DNA of 64,000 nt from NCBI RefSeq assembly GCF_037893015.1, contig NC_133665.1, positions 101,585,937 to 101,649,936 of the forward strand, given 5' to 3'. Both the position numbers and the translations under genes were made by a program. This document shows positions 1 through 12,010 of this stretch, in pieces. Source of the DNA: Macrotis lagotis. Taxonomy: Eukaryota > Chordata > Mammalia > Peramelemorphia > Peramelidae. Numbering within the stretch: position 1 is the first letter of the stretch; each line of letters begins with the position of its first letter. Below the pieces are notes generated by a model. The model had not been told where the DNA came from. It searched no databases and was given only the letters and a program-made list of their open reading frames with translations.

Positions 1-420
1 TCTGTCTTTGTATCTTCCAGCACTTAGCACAGTGCCTCTCACACTGGGCTTACTGCTTACCTAATAATAATGTTTGTCCTTTATTTTTGAAGAAGACCAC
101 GACATCAGGGAGGTCATGCCATGACAAGCACATGAATTGGATCTGAGTTGGGGGCTGGAGGAGGTGCTGTGTTAGAAAGAGCACCAGCCTATTTTCTATT
201 CCAGAGCCATCTGGGTCCAGTGACCAGAAATGAAACAGGACTACTGGCGATGGCCCTAGATGTGAGACAATCCGGGTTAAGTGACTTGCCTAAGGTCACA
301 CAGCTAGTAAGTGGCAATGTCTGAGGTTGGATTTGAACTCCTCTCCTTAAGAATCCAAGGCCAAAGCTCCATCCATTGCTCCATCCAGCTGCCACTGATT
401 TCTTAACTGACTGACCAGTT
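1..420. repeat. SINE/L3-tail mosaic at window start
   Basis: Bases 1-60 resemble the 3' tail shared by L2/L3 and MIR3 elements (CAGCACTTAGCACAGTGCC). About 61-290 is a piece with GAAGAAGACCACGACATCAG and CCATCTGGGTCCAGTG, which I recognise as a dispersed marsupial repeat, possibly MAR1. About 275-400 is a minus-oriented SINE part with CACACAGCTAGTAAGTG and GGATTTGAACTC. Confidence 0.65.
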
Positions 421-566
421 GATACATTGTACCATCCTGGCTCCCAGATGATACATTGTACCATCCTGGCTCCCAGATGATACATTGTACCATCCTGGCT
501 CCCAGATGATACATTGTACCATCCTGGCTTCCCAGATGATACATTGTATCATCCCAGCTCCCAGAC
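421..566 (+). repeat. 29 bp x 5 minisatellite
   Basis: Five head-to-tail copies of a 29 bp unit beginning GATACATTGTACCATCCTGG: 421-449, 450-478, 479-507, 508-537 (one extra T) and 538-566 (three to four changes). Copies 1-3 are identical, so the array is young or recently homogenised. There are no spacers, so it is not a CRISPR array. Confidence 0.97.
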
Positions 567-1080
567 TTCCTCCAGACCCATTCCTAAAGGGTAATATCTA
601 GCCAAGTCACACCACAACAATAGTAGGTAGATCCAGGGCTCCAACCCATCTCATGGGCTTATAAAATCATAAATATAGAGTTAGAAGGAATCTTAGAATC
701 CAACAGTACCTAACCTTTTATGTTAAAGTTATGTTAAACTACCTTTGGCAGTCTGGTGAATCCTATGACTTACTTCTCAAAATCATCGTTTTTCAAAGCA
801 TAAAATAAAGTGAGAAATTATAAAGGAAAGCAAAAGTTAGAAAAAATAAAAGTGTATTTTTTTAATCATTCACATTCTTGGACCCCCTGAAACTATCCAG
901 TGGACCATAATCTGTGGATTCCAGGTTAATGACGCCTGAACTAATCCAACCCCCTCATTTTACAGATGAGGAAACTGAGGTTTAGAGGCTTGAAGTGATT
1001 TGCTCACAATGAGTAGCAGACATGAAATATGAACCCAAGTTCTCTAGATCCTAGTCCAGGTTCTTTTCCCCCTTCCACAC
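567..1080. other. Intergenic DNA with MIR-like remnants
   Basis: Contains a MIR-type core on the minus orientation around 935-1040 (TTTTACAGATGAGGAAACTG) and otherwise nothing recognisable. No open frame of interest. Confidence 0.6.
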
Positions 1081-1189
1081 ACAACACTGAGGCCAGGGGG
1101 AAGCCATGCCCTGGCCTTGGAATGGGGAGGCCAGTGGAGGGTTAGTGAAGTGGGGGTCTTGGTCAGTCAGATGCCTGGCAGACTAGATG

Positions 1190-1440
1190 TGGGAGGCCTC
1201 AGACCCTTGGGGGCCAAATGGCCTAGCACCTGCTGAATTGGGAGGGATGTGAACCCCCTCAGACTTTGCCCTGGACCATTTCTGAAAGCCTGGCCTTTGA
1301 CAGACAAGCCAGACCCCCTTGTTTGGGTTTTCCTAACAGCTTAAAACGGCAGGGCCAGGCTTTATTATTGTAGCTGATCCGGCCCTTACAAACAAATTAA
1401 GTGCTTGGATTTACTCCCTGAAAGGGGGAAAGCCCTGCAG
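1190..1440. promoter_or_regulatory. Candidate conserved noncoding element
   Basis: Unique, non-repetitive block with densely packed recognisable sites: TTTATTATTG, TTACAAACAAATTAAGTGCTTG (overlapping FOX- and NKX2-like words), CCTTTGACAG. Base composition and texture differ from the repeats either side. This is pattern recognition only; conservation was not tested. Confidence 0.35.
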
Positions 1441-1831
1441 GCCCTCTCACCTCCAAACTCTCCCCCCTCCTCCCCCTATCCCTCCCCCGCCCAGGTCCCA
1501 GCAGCTGTTGCAGTCCTGAGAATGGGGGGAGGAGGACAAATGGTTGGCAGAGGAAGTCCCAGACCCTGAGCCTGAGCTCTCACTAGCTGGGGAATGGGGC
1601 TCTTCCCAGTTCTTTCCCAGGGATCCAAGCATGCCTACTCTCTTCATTTCTCCACTGGATTTCCTACCTAGACTATCCTTGAGGCTCATTACTGGCCACT
1701 GTGATCCAGTCAGCATGCTAACATAACTGGGTCCTTTCCCTGAGCTTACAGTGCTGTAAAAAGAACACAACTATAACCCTGGAGGACTGAATTCAAGTCT
1801 CTAATCCAACATTATTAAGAATAATAGCTAG

Positions 1832-1983
1832 GCATGGCTAGGTGGTACAGTGGATAGAGCACCAGCCCTGGAGTCAGGAGGGCCTGAGTCCAAATCTGAC
1901 CTCAGACATTTAATAATTACCTAGCTGTGTGGCCTTGGGCAAGCCACTTTAACCCTGTTTGCCTTGCAAAAACCTAAAAAAAA
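1832..1983 (+). mobile_element. tRNA-derived marsupial SINE, flanked by TSD
   Basis: Head GGCTAGGTGGTACAGTGGAT, body with CCTAGCTGTGTGGCCTTGGG, tail GCCTTGCAAAAACC then A-rich. A 9 bp direct repeat AATAGCTAG at 1823-1831 and 1984-1992 is the likely target-site duplication. Confidence 0.9.
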
Positions 1984-1999
1984 AATAGCTAGCATTTAG

Positions 2000-2192
2000 A
2001 CTGTTGTTTTGGATTTTCTTGGCAAAGATACTGAAGTGATTTGCCATTTTTTTTCCAGTTCCTTTTACAGAATAACAGAGTTAAGTAATTTGACTAGGGT
2101 CACACAGGAAGTAAATATCTGAGACTGGTTTTAAACTAAGGTCTTCCTGACTTCAGGACTAGCAATCTATTCACTACACCACTTAGCAGTCC
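2000..2192 (-). mobile_element. Longer tRNA-derived SINE, degraded, minus
   Basis: Reads in reverse as the second common SINE type here: TTTTCTTGGCAAAGATACTG, a MIR-like core, then CACACAGGAAGTAAATATC and CACTTAGCAG at the tRNA-like head. Much more diverged than the short SINE beside it. Confidence 0.75.
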
Positions 2193-4440
2193 AATATTAA
2201 CTATACCAAAAATACTCATTTCTCAAAAACTATTAATGTTGACTAATTAGTAACAACTGATAATCAATGGAAAGAAATATACCAATGGGAGTTATGAGCT
2301 ATTTAGCATTAGAAGGCCACCTATCTTCCTTCTAGAAAGAATAAACCCTCAAGGTAGATATATATCAGCAACTGTCTGCTGGAGATCCAATCTGCCATTT
2401 CAAGTAGAAGTTGAGACAAGAATCCCAGAGCATTATATACCATCCTTCCCTCCTCTCCCCCCTTCTTCACCCCAGTAGTTTGTAAGGTCTTTGAGAGGAG
2501 GGATTTTTTTCATTTCCTTCTTTGAATTCCCAATATGGTGTCTTGAACATGGAAGACACAATAAACATCTGTGAATTAAAATTCACTGAAGACATGGATT
2601 TTGTGTCCAGACTCTACTTTTTACTTCTCCTGTGACTTTGATCAAGTCAAACTCAGTTTCTTCATCTATAAAATGGAAAGAATAATCCATCCACTTATCT
2701 ATCTTTGTTATGAGGAACTAATCAAAATACAAATATCAAATGCTATGCTAATGTTGGCTCTTGTTATAAGATTCTATGAGAATCAGTATGTTGGAATAAA
2801 GAACTGGTCTCAAAGCTATGAAGACTAGGGTCTAGATCTCATCTCTGACACAGATCAACTGTGTGACCCCGAGCAATTAAGTTCACCTTTCAGTGCTCTG
2901 GGCAACTCTCTAAGACTGTAAACTGCAGATAAGGTGTCAACCTGTATTGTTACAAGGAATTTCTTCAACTAAGAATTTCCTATGACAATTTTTCACTAGG
3001 ATTCTATAATTTTAAGTTTCCCTGCCCCCTCACTAATAAGTACAACCTTATGGAGCAGAAAGGACGCTAAACTTAGAACCAGAAAAATCTGGGCCTCAGT
3101 TTACTCATTTGTCAAATGAGGGAGTGAGACTGGATTCTCTCTGAAGGTACCTTAGAGGTTAGAATCACATGATGCTTTGAATTCTGTGATCTGGTATGAG
3201 TCCAAACTCTTCCATTCACTAGCTCTTTGAAAATTCCTTCCCCTCTCTAGACCCCAGTCTCTGCATCTGTAAAATGAAGGGGATGGACTTAGCATAGCTC
3301 TGTATGTAGTCTTGTTATCCCTTGCCCATCTCCAATCCCAGCTTAACCCTCTCCCCCCACTTCCCTAGATTCCCAAGACATACACACACCAGGGTGAAAT
3401 TCTCCAGCTCCACTTCCTGCCTGTCAACCTCAGGGCCATTGACCTTCCTTGGGTTCCATTCACTGAGGTTCCTTGGCCCAGGGCTCCTCAACCTCAGAGA
3501 TCTGGGGCTTCTTCCCTCTTCCCTTCTTCTCCCAGTTTGTGGATAATTTGTCTGTCCTGCCCCACCCTCATGGATTGTTTAATCCAGTGTTTGCAATTAT
3601 CCCCCAATCCCCCCCCCCCATTTTTATCTAAATTTCCAATGGAGCAGACCATGTACTTAGGACCAAGAGATTATAATTCAGGTTTTGCCACTAGCTAGCA
3701 CCCTAGCACTGTGGCCCTTCATGTGTCTCAACCACGCTGGGCCTCATTTTTCTTCTTTGTAAAATGAGAATGGACAGGATGCTATCTAAGGTGCCTAGAT
3801 CAAAAGATAAAAGAAGCCTTAGAGGTCAGTGAATCCAACCTTCTTGTTTTCCCTGTTGAAAAAATCAAGATTCAGAGAAGTAAACTAACTTGTCTGAGGT
3901 CACACAATAAATTGGAATTTGCTACCTATTTTGGACTCTGTCACTTTGAACAAGTCTGTTCATCTTTCCATCTTTCCTGCTCTAATTCCTAAGACTCATC
4001 TACCCCCCTCCACTCCATTAATCCTATCCTTCTGGGAATATTCCCTGAACTTCCCCTTTAGAAATTCATCCAGTACTGAGCCCCTTCTTCTCATGTGGCC
4101 ATGGATTGGGCAGGAAGCTCCTCTGGCCCCTCCCCTAAATGTCCTTATCATAAAATCATAGAAACACAGACCTCCAAGGGGCTACTTGCAACTAGAACAA
4201 ATGTTGGGGTGCAAGGGAATTCCTTATCCCTTTGAGGTATGATTGCCACTTAAAGATCATTCATAAAGAAAATTCTTGTAAAACTGGAACAATTCTCCAG
4301 TATCATCTCCCTTGGGGAGTTGCAGTGAGCCAAGGGCTTTGCAAACTCAAAAGCACCACACAAAATGAATTACATAGCAATATAGACTGCTAAGTCTAAG
4401 ATTCATAGTGTCTGAATAACATATTTCACATTCATTTTAC
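2193..4440. other. Intergenic DNA with MIR/L2-tail remnants
   Basis: L2/L3-type tail at about 2475-2580. MIR-like cores (CCTCATNTGTAAAATGAG type) at about 2600-2700, 3040-3175, 3185-3295, 3640-3800 and 3805-3920. A C-homopolymer run lies near 3610. The rest is unclassified; no credible gene. Confidence 0.6.
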
Positions 4441-4445
4441 AGGTT

Positions 4446-4665
4446 AACTGGCAGTTAAGTAGTGCAATAGATAGAGCATTAGACCTTGAAGACCTGAGTG
4501 CAAATCTAGCCTTAGACACTTACTAAGCTGTGTGAACCTGGATGAGTCACTTAATCTTTCTGCCTCAGTTTCCTTTTCTGTAAAATCAGGATGTTCATGG
4601 GGTTGTGGTAACAATAAATTGAGATAACACTTGCATAACATTTGCAAAATTTAAAGTGCTCTTAT
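4446..4665 (+). mobile_element. MIR-like SINE, near full length
   Basis: Starts at a degraded tRNA-like head (GCAGTTAAGTAGTGCAATAG), includes CCTCAGTTTCCTTTTCTGTA and ends with the tail TTTGCAAAATTTAAAGTGCT typical of MIR. Confidence 0.8.
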
Positions 4666-5565
4666 TAGACATTAACTCTGGGGTTCCCTTTTCGGCACCT
4701 CAGTTTCCTCAGCTGAAAAAAGGAAAAAATATCCTTACATCCTGTCCCTTGTAGTCTAGTTAAATAAGGCATTTGGGGAATAATAGAAATAAGACTCTTC
4801 ACTAGGAAAATATATAGGTATATAACACATGCATACATATATATGTAAAGATATTTTGGTCAAAATCTCTAATTTTTCTCTACTCCCCTTAAATCTTAAC
4901 ATGACTACCAACCTCTGACCACATCATTCCTCTACCCAATGAACTCTAGAGTTACACTATTGGTTCTAGGTTCAAATATTATTTCATATCTCTTATTCTT
5001 TTTAATTTATATTTTGTACAAATTTTATAATGAAAATACTTAGTACAGTAGTAAAACTATGTCCCTTTATTGTGGTCAGTATCCACACATTGGAAGAATA
5101 TACTGAAAAAAATGTTTTACTGATGGTGTATTTTATGAAAAAATAAAGGTTCTAGGCAATTGGCAAACTTGGACAACTCAAAGCATTACCCACTCCCAGC
5201 CCTCTTCCCCAGAAAGTAATAACCAGTTAGAATTGTAATGCCTCATCTGTTTTTGCTTTCCCCCAGCCTCCTCCAAAGCTGAGGTGGTTGATGTTAGGAT
5301 GCATGAAAAGAGACAGAGAGAAATAAAGACAGAGAGAGACATACAGAGAGAAACAGAGAGAGAAACAGACAGATAGAAATAGAGAGACAGACAGAGATAG
5401 AGAAGATTCTTGGAGAAAAGATACTTAGAGATTAGAATAGTTTCCAGGCTAGGTCCATGACCCACCAAGCCTTCTGCCAATTATAATCAGAGTTTTGGGG
5501 TAAACCCTGCAGCAAAAAGACAAAAGATAAAATTTCCAGCTTCAAGAGGTATAGCTTAAAAAATT
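4666..5565. other. Intergenic DNA with GA/GACA-rich tract
   Basis: Mostly unclassified AT-rich DNA; 5305-5405 is a GAGACAGA-type low-complexity purine tract. Confidence 0.7.
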
Positions 5566-5567
5566 CT

Positions 5568-5728
5568 GTTTTTTTGTGGGGGGGTCAGGTTTTTTGCAAG
5601 GCAAATGGGGTTAAGTGGCTTGCCCAAGGCCACACAGCTAGGTAATTAAATGTCTGAGACCGGATTTGAACCCAGGTACTCCTGACTCCAGGGCCAGTGC
5701 TTTATCCACTGTGCCACCTAGACACCCC
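5568..5728 (-). mobile_element. tRNA-derived marsupial SINE, minus
   Basis: T-rich start, then TTTTTTGCAAGGCAAATGGG, CCACACAGCTAGGTAATTAA, and ends CACTGTGCCACCTAGACACC at the tRNA-like head. Only slightly diverged from the other copies. No clear target-site duplication. Confidence 0.9.
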
Positions 5729-6180
5729 AGAGACCTGTTTCAGATGCAGAAGTGATGAGGTTCCTCTTCCATGAAAGAGGAAAATGGGAGTCTAGTGTAT
5801 TAACAATTGAACCATATTCAAATCCATAATTTTCCACCTCCAACCATTCTAAAGAATTCTCTCCATATACCACCTTCTAGAGGTACATAAAACATGAATG
5901 TTGGAAAGAACTTTAAAATACAGATTGCTCAGATTGTGTACAGTTCCTTGGAGTATTTATTGTCAAAGCTGAAAGACAGTTTAGAATAGAAAATATCAGA
6001 TCTGTAAGGAATCAAAGAATTCTCAATAGAGAAGTACAGAGTTGAAGGGAACCTTAGAATTTAGAGCACAGAAGATGAATGAAAGGAAAGATGTTAAATA
6101 TCATCTAGTCAAGAAGGTCTTACCTTTTGTTGTATGTGAATTGAACCCTTTGGGCAGTCTTTTAAAACCAATGAACTCCT
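5729..6180. other. Intergenic, nothing recognised
   Basis: AT-rich sequence without a credible open frame; short MIR-like words only. Confidence 0.5.
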
Positions 6181-6181
6181 T

Positions 6182-6770
6182 ATCAGAACAGTGTTTTAAT
6201 TTATTAAAAAATTTTATATTTTGTTTTTTCAATTACATATGAAAACAATTTTCAACATTCATTGCTTATAAATTTTGAGCTCTAAATTCTCTCTCTCCCT
6301 TTCTCTATACCCCCCTCCTTGAGAAGTCAGGCAATTTAATATAGGTTATACATATACAAACATAAAAAATATATTTCTATACTAACTATATTGCAGGAGA
6401 AAACACAAACAAAAGCCCAAGAAAAATAAGATTTAAAAAAGTATGCTTCAATCTGTATTCAGATATCATTTGGCTCTTTCTCTAGAAATGGATAGCATTT
6501 TTCACCATGAGTCCTTCAGAATTTCTTGGATCATTGTATTGCTGAGAATAGCTGTCATTCATTGATGATCATCATGCACTATTGCTATTACTATATACAA
6601 TATTTTTCTAATTCTGCTCATTTCATTTTGTACCAGTTCATATAAGTCTACTTCCCAAGGTTTTCCAAAACTATCTTACTCATCATTTCTTATAGCACAA
6701 TAGTACTCCATCACAGTCCTATACCATTGATGGACATCCCCTCAACTTCCAATGATGTTTTTAAATGCAC
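6182..6770 (-). mobile_element. L1 3' end fragment, minus
   Basis: On the plus strand it starts T-rich with TTTTTTCAATTACATATGAA and reads on through the L1 3' UTR into the antisense end of ORF2 (AGTACTCCATCACAGTCC, ATTGATGGACATCCCCTC). It has the same layout as the longer L1 at 19.9 kb, and is 5'-truncated as usual for L1. Confidence 0.8.
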
Positions 6771-7212
6771 CAAAGGAAATACAAAGGAAATAAATTAGAT
6801 CAAAATAAAGTTATTAAAAAAATTTTATTTGTAGACCCCAGCTTAAAGATACCTGATTTAGTCTGACTCTCTCAATTTACAGACTAGGAAACTAAGGTCT
6901 AGAGAAGGAAATGGTCTGTTCATAGTCATGCAATGAATTAATAGCCAGGACTGAGAATAAAAATTCATTTCTTCACAATAATCTTGTATGAGGTTAAGTT
7001 TATTTTATAGATGTTCCTTATCCGTAACAACCCAGAAAAAGTCTTGGATATGGCTATTCACTCAAGCTAATGGCAGAATGCGGAATAGAGATAGATCACA
7101 GAATAAGAGCTTTAAGGCCAGAAGGAACTTTTGGTGTCATCTATACACACTTTACAGATAAGGGATTTGATGACCAAAGGAGTTAAGTGATTTGTTTAAA
7201 GTCACAGGCCTA
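6771..7212. other. Intergenic with MIR remnants
   Basis: Minus-oriented MIR-like core near 6860-6950 and 7090-7208; otherwise unclassified. Confidence 0.5.
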
Positions 7213-7362
7213 TGGGCAGCTAGGTGCTTCAATGGATAAAGCACTGGCCCTGGAGTCAGGAGTACCTGGGTTCAAATCTGGTCTCAGACACTTAATAATT
7301 ATCTAGCTGTGTGGCCTTGGGCAAGCCACTTAACCCCATTTTCCTTGCAAAAACCTAAAAAA
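7213..7362 (+). mobile_element. tRNA-derived marsupial SINE, flanked by TSD
   Basis: Clean copy: GGGCAGCTAGGTGC head, TCTAGCTGTGTGGCCTTGGG, tail TTCCTTGCAAAAACCTAAAA. A 12 bp repeat TAAAGTCACAGG at 7197-7208 and 7374-7385 brackets it. Confidence 0.92.
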
Positions 7363-7582
7363 CATACTGCTCATAAAGTCACAGGGGTTGTAAGCAGCCA
7401 AGCCATGATTTGAATTGTCATCTTCTGGTTTTTCAATACACCATACTTCCTGTTCCCCAGATATTTTCCCCACATTCAATGAGGCAGTATAATGAAAAGA
7501 AGAGAAGCAGAAAATCAAGCAAGAATATAAATAAGCTGGGAAAATCTCTTCTCTCCATGCCTTAGTTTCTTCATCTGTAAAA

Positions 7583-7778
7583 TCCTTCACTCAGTGTTGC
7601 TCAGTTGTGTCTGATTCAGTGACCCCATTTGGGATTTCTTTGGCAGAGATATTAGAAATGAAGAAACTGAGTAAAGGAGGTTTAAAGTGACTTGCCCAGG
7701 GTCATACAACTTAAGTGTCTGAGGTATGATTTGAACTCAGGTAGATGAGTCTTCCTGTGCCACCTAGCTGCCTTCTTT
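7583..7778 (-). mobile_element. Longer tRNA-derived SINE, minus
   Basis: In reverse it carries TCAGTGACCCCATTTGGGAT, GACTTGCCCAGGGTCATACA and ends CTGTGCCACCTAGCTGCC. Diverged. Confidence 0.8.
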
Positions 7779-9200
7779 CCACATACCTCAATTTTTTTTA
7801 AAAAAGGGTTGGAGTAGGTGACCTCAAAGGTTCTTTAAGTTTCAAATCTGATGATCCTTGATTCTCTGGGCCAGAGATGTATCTCCTCCTTAGACCTACA
7901 TTCCTTTAAGGATAACACACTTTCTCTTTTGAAATGCAAATGCCCTTGGGAGGATTAAGGAGTCCTCTGTATTCATATCCCAGGGCTAACTATGGAGATA
8001 TCACCCAGTCCTGTGGGGAAAAGCCCAGATCTGGAAGTGTTGCAATCAGGGACTTTCAGGGATATCCAGACATGAGCCCTAACAATTGAAATTCTGACTC
8101 TGTGATGGCAGGTGAGTCACTTAACCTCTATAAGCTTGAGTTTCCTGATCTGCAAAATAAGTGTAAAACAAAAAACAACTCTGCAGTGAAATAGACAGTC
8201 TCTAAAACTATGATTTTACTCCAACTTGTGAACGGTGCAGCTAGGTACCAGGCACTTCCTCTCACAAAGTCTCAATTTACCCATCTTCAAAATGAGGGGA
8301 ATAATTCTTGCATTGTCCACTAACTAGAATTGTTGAAAAAGAGAATTTTACTGACCTTTAAGAAATGGATAAATGAGAATTCTTTAGCTTACTTTCCTCT
8401 GGTTATAAGCATGAAATGGGGCAGTGGGAATTCTGCTGGAGGAAGGGTCATTTTGCAGGTTAGGGTTCTCCAGAGAGCAGATATGAGTGCTCTGGGTCTC
8501 TGGAGTGATGAGGTAGAGGGACAGTGGTGGGAGGCTGCAGAGGGGACAAGATAGGGTCCTCACAAGAAACAGGAACAAGCAGAGAAGATAAAGGCAAACT
8601 TCATGATTTTGCCATCTTGCCAGGGCCAAAGTTGGCACCTTTCTCTGACTCTCCCTCCAGAAGACCATGTATTTCCAAGGGCAGAAAAGAGAGGGATCTG
8701 GTGGGAGGAAGGTAGCTGGGTTTGCCATTCTCTTCATTTCAAGTAAAAAAAGGGGCGGGGTAAAGAGACAATATGTGTCTACCTCCCTGGATTATGGATT
8801 AGCTCCCTGAATTACTTTGCCATTTCACCCCCTTCCCCAAATTTTCAGACACCAAAATACCAAGAGAGGGATAGAAAGGAAGACCCTAGAGAAGGGGAAA
8901 TGATCACCCCCTCAGCCCTCCCTCATTGAGACCTAAATCCTCTTGCCTCTTTTCATTAGAGAAGTAATTGTTCTGGGGAGGGGGTGGTGACTTTGAAATG
9001 ATTAGTGACCTTTCCAGCTCTTTGGGTTCTATCACAATTGACCTGCCTGTATTCCACATCTTCCCCTCTATTGGGTGAACTGACTGGGAAAGGAGACCAG
9101 GATATAGTGAGATATACATAAAGACAGAAGAAAATGGAAAGGGATATGGAGAAAGAACCACAGAAGACTGAAACAGTAATTCAGAGAGAAACACACACAG
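7779..9200. other. Intergenic, largely unique DNA
   Basis: Contains MIR-like pieces near 8095-8170 and 8245-8320. 7920-8040 and 8450-8900 look unique (an octamer word ATGCAAAT at about 7936; CGGGGTAAAGAGACAATATG near 8757). No gene supported. Confidence 0.5.
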
Positions 9201-9229
9201 ACATGTAGAGATGGAGACATAGGTAATCA

Positions 9230-9690
9230 AATACACAGAGAGAGACTCAAAGAGACAGAGACAATGTAATAGAGAGAACAAGAAGGAAGAAGGAAGGAGG
9301 GAAGGAGGAAGGAAGAAAGAGAAGGAAGGAAGGGAAGGAGGAAGGAGGGAAGGAAGGAAGGAAGGAAGGAAGGAAGGAAGGAAGGAAGGAAGGAAGGAAG
9401 GAAGGAGGGAGGGAGGGAGGGAGGGGAGAGAGAAGGGAAGAGGGAGAAAAGGAAGGAGAGAAGGACTAAGAGACAGAAAGAGGGAGGGAAAGATAAAAGA
9501 AGGAAAAAAAGGAGGGAGGGAGGGAGGGAGGGGGGGAGGGAGAGAAGAAAAGAGGGGGAGGGATGAGAGAGAAAGAAAAGGGAAAGATGAAAGAATGAAA
9601 GAAAGAAGGAAAAAAGAGAGGAAGGAAGAATGGAATAAGGGAAAGAGAGAAAGAAGGAAAGGACAGCAGGGAAGGAAAGGGAAAGAAAAT
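9230..9690 (+). repeat. Long purine tract with (GGAA)n core
   Basis: About 450 bases almost pure A/G on the plus strand, with uninterrupted GGAA repeats at about 9348-9404 flanked by GGGA, GGAGGG and GAAA variants. Opposite-strand frames of F/S/P/L are repeat artefacts. Confidence 0.97.
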
Positions 9691-9779
9691 GGTACCCATT
9701 TCAGTAGAACTAGGAGGTTTACAAATTGCTAGTTTTTACAAGCGGAGCAATCACAACCACAATAATTAGGTGGTATGTA

Positions 9780-9840
9780 TATAGTACTGTTTTTGTTACC
9801 ATCATCATTATTGTTATTATTATCATTATCATTATCCCTG
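9780..9840 (+). repeat. ATT/ATC trinucleotide microsatellite
   Basis: Imperfect runs of ATCATT, GTTATT and ATC units. Followed by a MIR-like minus core (TTTTTCAGAAGAGGAAACCA). Confidence 0.85.
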
Positions 9841-11225
9841 TTTTTCAGAAGAGGAAACCAAGGTCTACCCAGAGGGGAAATCACATACCCATAGAGTCGG
9901 TACTAGTAGAAACTTCCTCAGGTCTCCTGAAGCCAAGTCCAGTGGCCACCTCTTAAACATAGTTCCATCATCTTGCTTCTTTGCAGTGTCCAAAGAACTC
10001 TGCCAACAAAAACTTCGATGGGGTACTTGTACCAGGAAAACTACCCCCATTTTCCCAGAGGAAAAAGTGTTGTCTCAGAAGAGCTGCACATCTCATATCA
10101 GATCCAGGACTAGAACCCAAGTGAATAAAACAAGTCCATTTCTTGGGCTGGGCTTCCAACTTGTTTGAGGAAGAAATCAAAATCACCTGCCTGCCTTGAA
10201 GCAACATCCTCCTGAAGTTAAGTTGGTTGATCTCTTCTTTGGGTCAGAATGACTGGAATCCAGTTGATTAGTCTCCCCCTCCTGGGTGGGTTGGCACCAA
10301 AACCACGGCTCAGGGCATCGGTGGGTCTCTCATTTATTTTCCCACCTGCGGTATAGAGGCCTATCCCAGCGCAGCCCAACTCTTAGTCATGGGAAACTAC
10401 TAAAGAAAATAGGCTATTGGCAGAGGATGAAGGCCTTGCTACTTTCCCATCCCCCACACTACCAGATTTCACTCTCTGATTCAAATGTACAGTCAAGACG
10501 TATAAAGTGGGTGTTCTGTGAAATACAACAGGTTGGATTTTTTAAAAAAGTACTGACTGTGGTGGGTGGGATGAAATCAAGGAAAAGGGGAGGGGGCAGT
10601 AAAGCTTGGGAGACTAGACCCACTTCTTACTCAGCACTAAGTCCTGGCCAGGAAACTGCTTAGTTTATTGGATCATAAAATATAAAGCTGGAAATAACCT
10701 CATAGATCAAGACCAAATTCTCCATTTCACAGGTCTGAAAACTGAGACCCAAAAAGAAATAACTTGCTCACAGTCACCAATAAACTAAGTGAAAGAACTA
10801 GAATTCTAATCCAGACTCTAGGTTGTTATTGATTAAAATCCTCTAGCAATCAAAGTTCTTCCTAACTTCATAACTGTCTCCTTCACCTTTCTAGTCTTCT
10901 TATCACTACCCTGTGCATATAGGTTGGAAGGAGATAGAGGGTATCCAATGAGGTTACTCCATCTTCTGAATCTGGGCATTTCATTGACTGTCTTCTGAGC
11001 CTGAAATGTTCTCCCTCCTCATCTATGTCCTGATTTTCCCCATCCCCCTTATCCTTAGTGCCTACCCTTATTTCCTACATATCCTGTGGGCTTGTACAGT
11101 TGGTAGAATATTGTCTCTTCCCCATTAGACTGGGAGTTCCTTTAGGAAAGGAAGGGGCATCCTTATGCCATTCTTTGGATACTCAGTACTTAGCAAAGAG
11201 CCTGGAAGTCCCAGGGTTTCAGTCA
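9841..11225. other. Intergenic, mostly unique
   Basis: Minus MIR-like pieces at about 9840-9950 and 10665-10830; an L2/L3-like tail at about 11110-11210. 10230-10640 is unique with several CpGs; I recognise nothing in it. Confidence 0.5.
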
Positions 11226-11229
11226 CTCT

Positions 11230-12010
11230 GATTATAACTTCACAATTATCTTTGATTCTTCCTCTAGTCCTTATCCTATCAATTTCCAAGTCTCAATCTG
11301 TCCCTTTACCTCTACAACATCTCTCACACTCACGTCCTTCACTTTCAAGACCTCTACCTTCATTTAGACCCTTCTCATACTCACCCAGACTAGTATTAAC
11401 TCTTCCCCACCTCTGCCTTCATTCTTTCTCTATTCCATTTGCCATATAACTGCAGATATAATCTTGTTAAGGCTCAGATGTGACTATGCATCTCTCTCAT
11501 TCTTATAAACTGTCAGTGGATCCCTAATTGCCCTAGTATAAAGTATCTCTTCAGTCTGAGATTTAATTTCTTCCACAATCTGGCTCCACCCCACCATACC
11601 ATTTTTCTTTCATAGTATTCTACTTCCTGTATTCTATTTTAAACAAACTGGACTGGGAACTGTTTCCCTAAATTCAGTATTCTACAGCCTGCCTCCTTGC
11701 ATTTTCATAGACATTCTCCCATGTTTAGACTGCATATCCTGACTAACTCACAATTCTTGTCTTTTTAAATGTTCAGCTCAGATATCACCTTCTCCATGAA
11801 ATCCTTTTTGGTGACCCCAGTTAACCTTGCCCTCTTCCTCCTCAAATATGCTGAGAGGACTTAAGTCTGGGACAGTTCTTAATGTTCTTAATCTTGCCTT
11901 GTGATGGCTGTGTATAGATCCATCCCACCAGTAAAATATAAGCTCCTTAAGGGCAGGACTCATGCCATGTTTTTCTATGTATATCTGTCAATGTACCCAT
12001 AATATTACAC
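11230..12010 (+). mobile_element. L2 LINE 3' part, plus
   Basis: Characteristic L2 3' words in order: ATAATCTTGTTAAGGCTCAG, GTCAGTGGATCCCTAATTGC, CACAATCTGGCTCCACCCC, TCAGCTCAGATATCACCTTC, CATGAAATCC, then the tail AAGCTCCTTAAGGGCAGGAC. Old and fragmented. Confidence 0.85.

Noticed and set aside
421..566. CRISPR-like array
   Set aside because: Direct head-to-tail repeats with no spacers in a mammalian context; a minisatellite.
8384..8737. 117-codon minus frame in unique DNA
   Set aside because: No domain, no codon bias, and no splice context; length is within what chance gives in GC-moderate intergenic DNA.
9466..9699. F/S/P/L-rich open frame
   Set aside because: Translation of the purine tract on the opposite strand.
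10286..10663. 125-codon plus frame
   Set aside because: No recognisable protein family and low-complexity end; likely chance.
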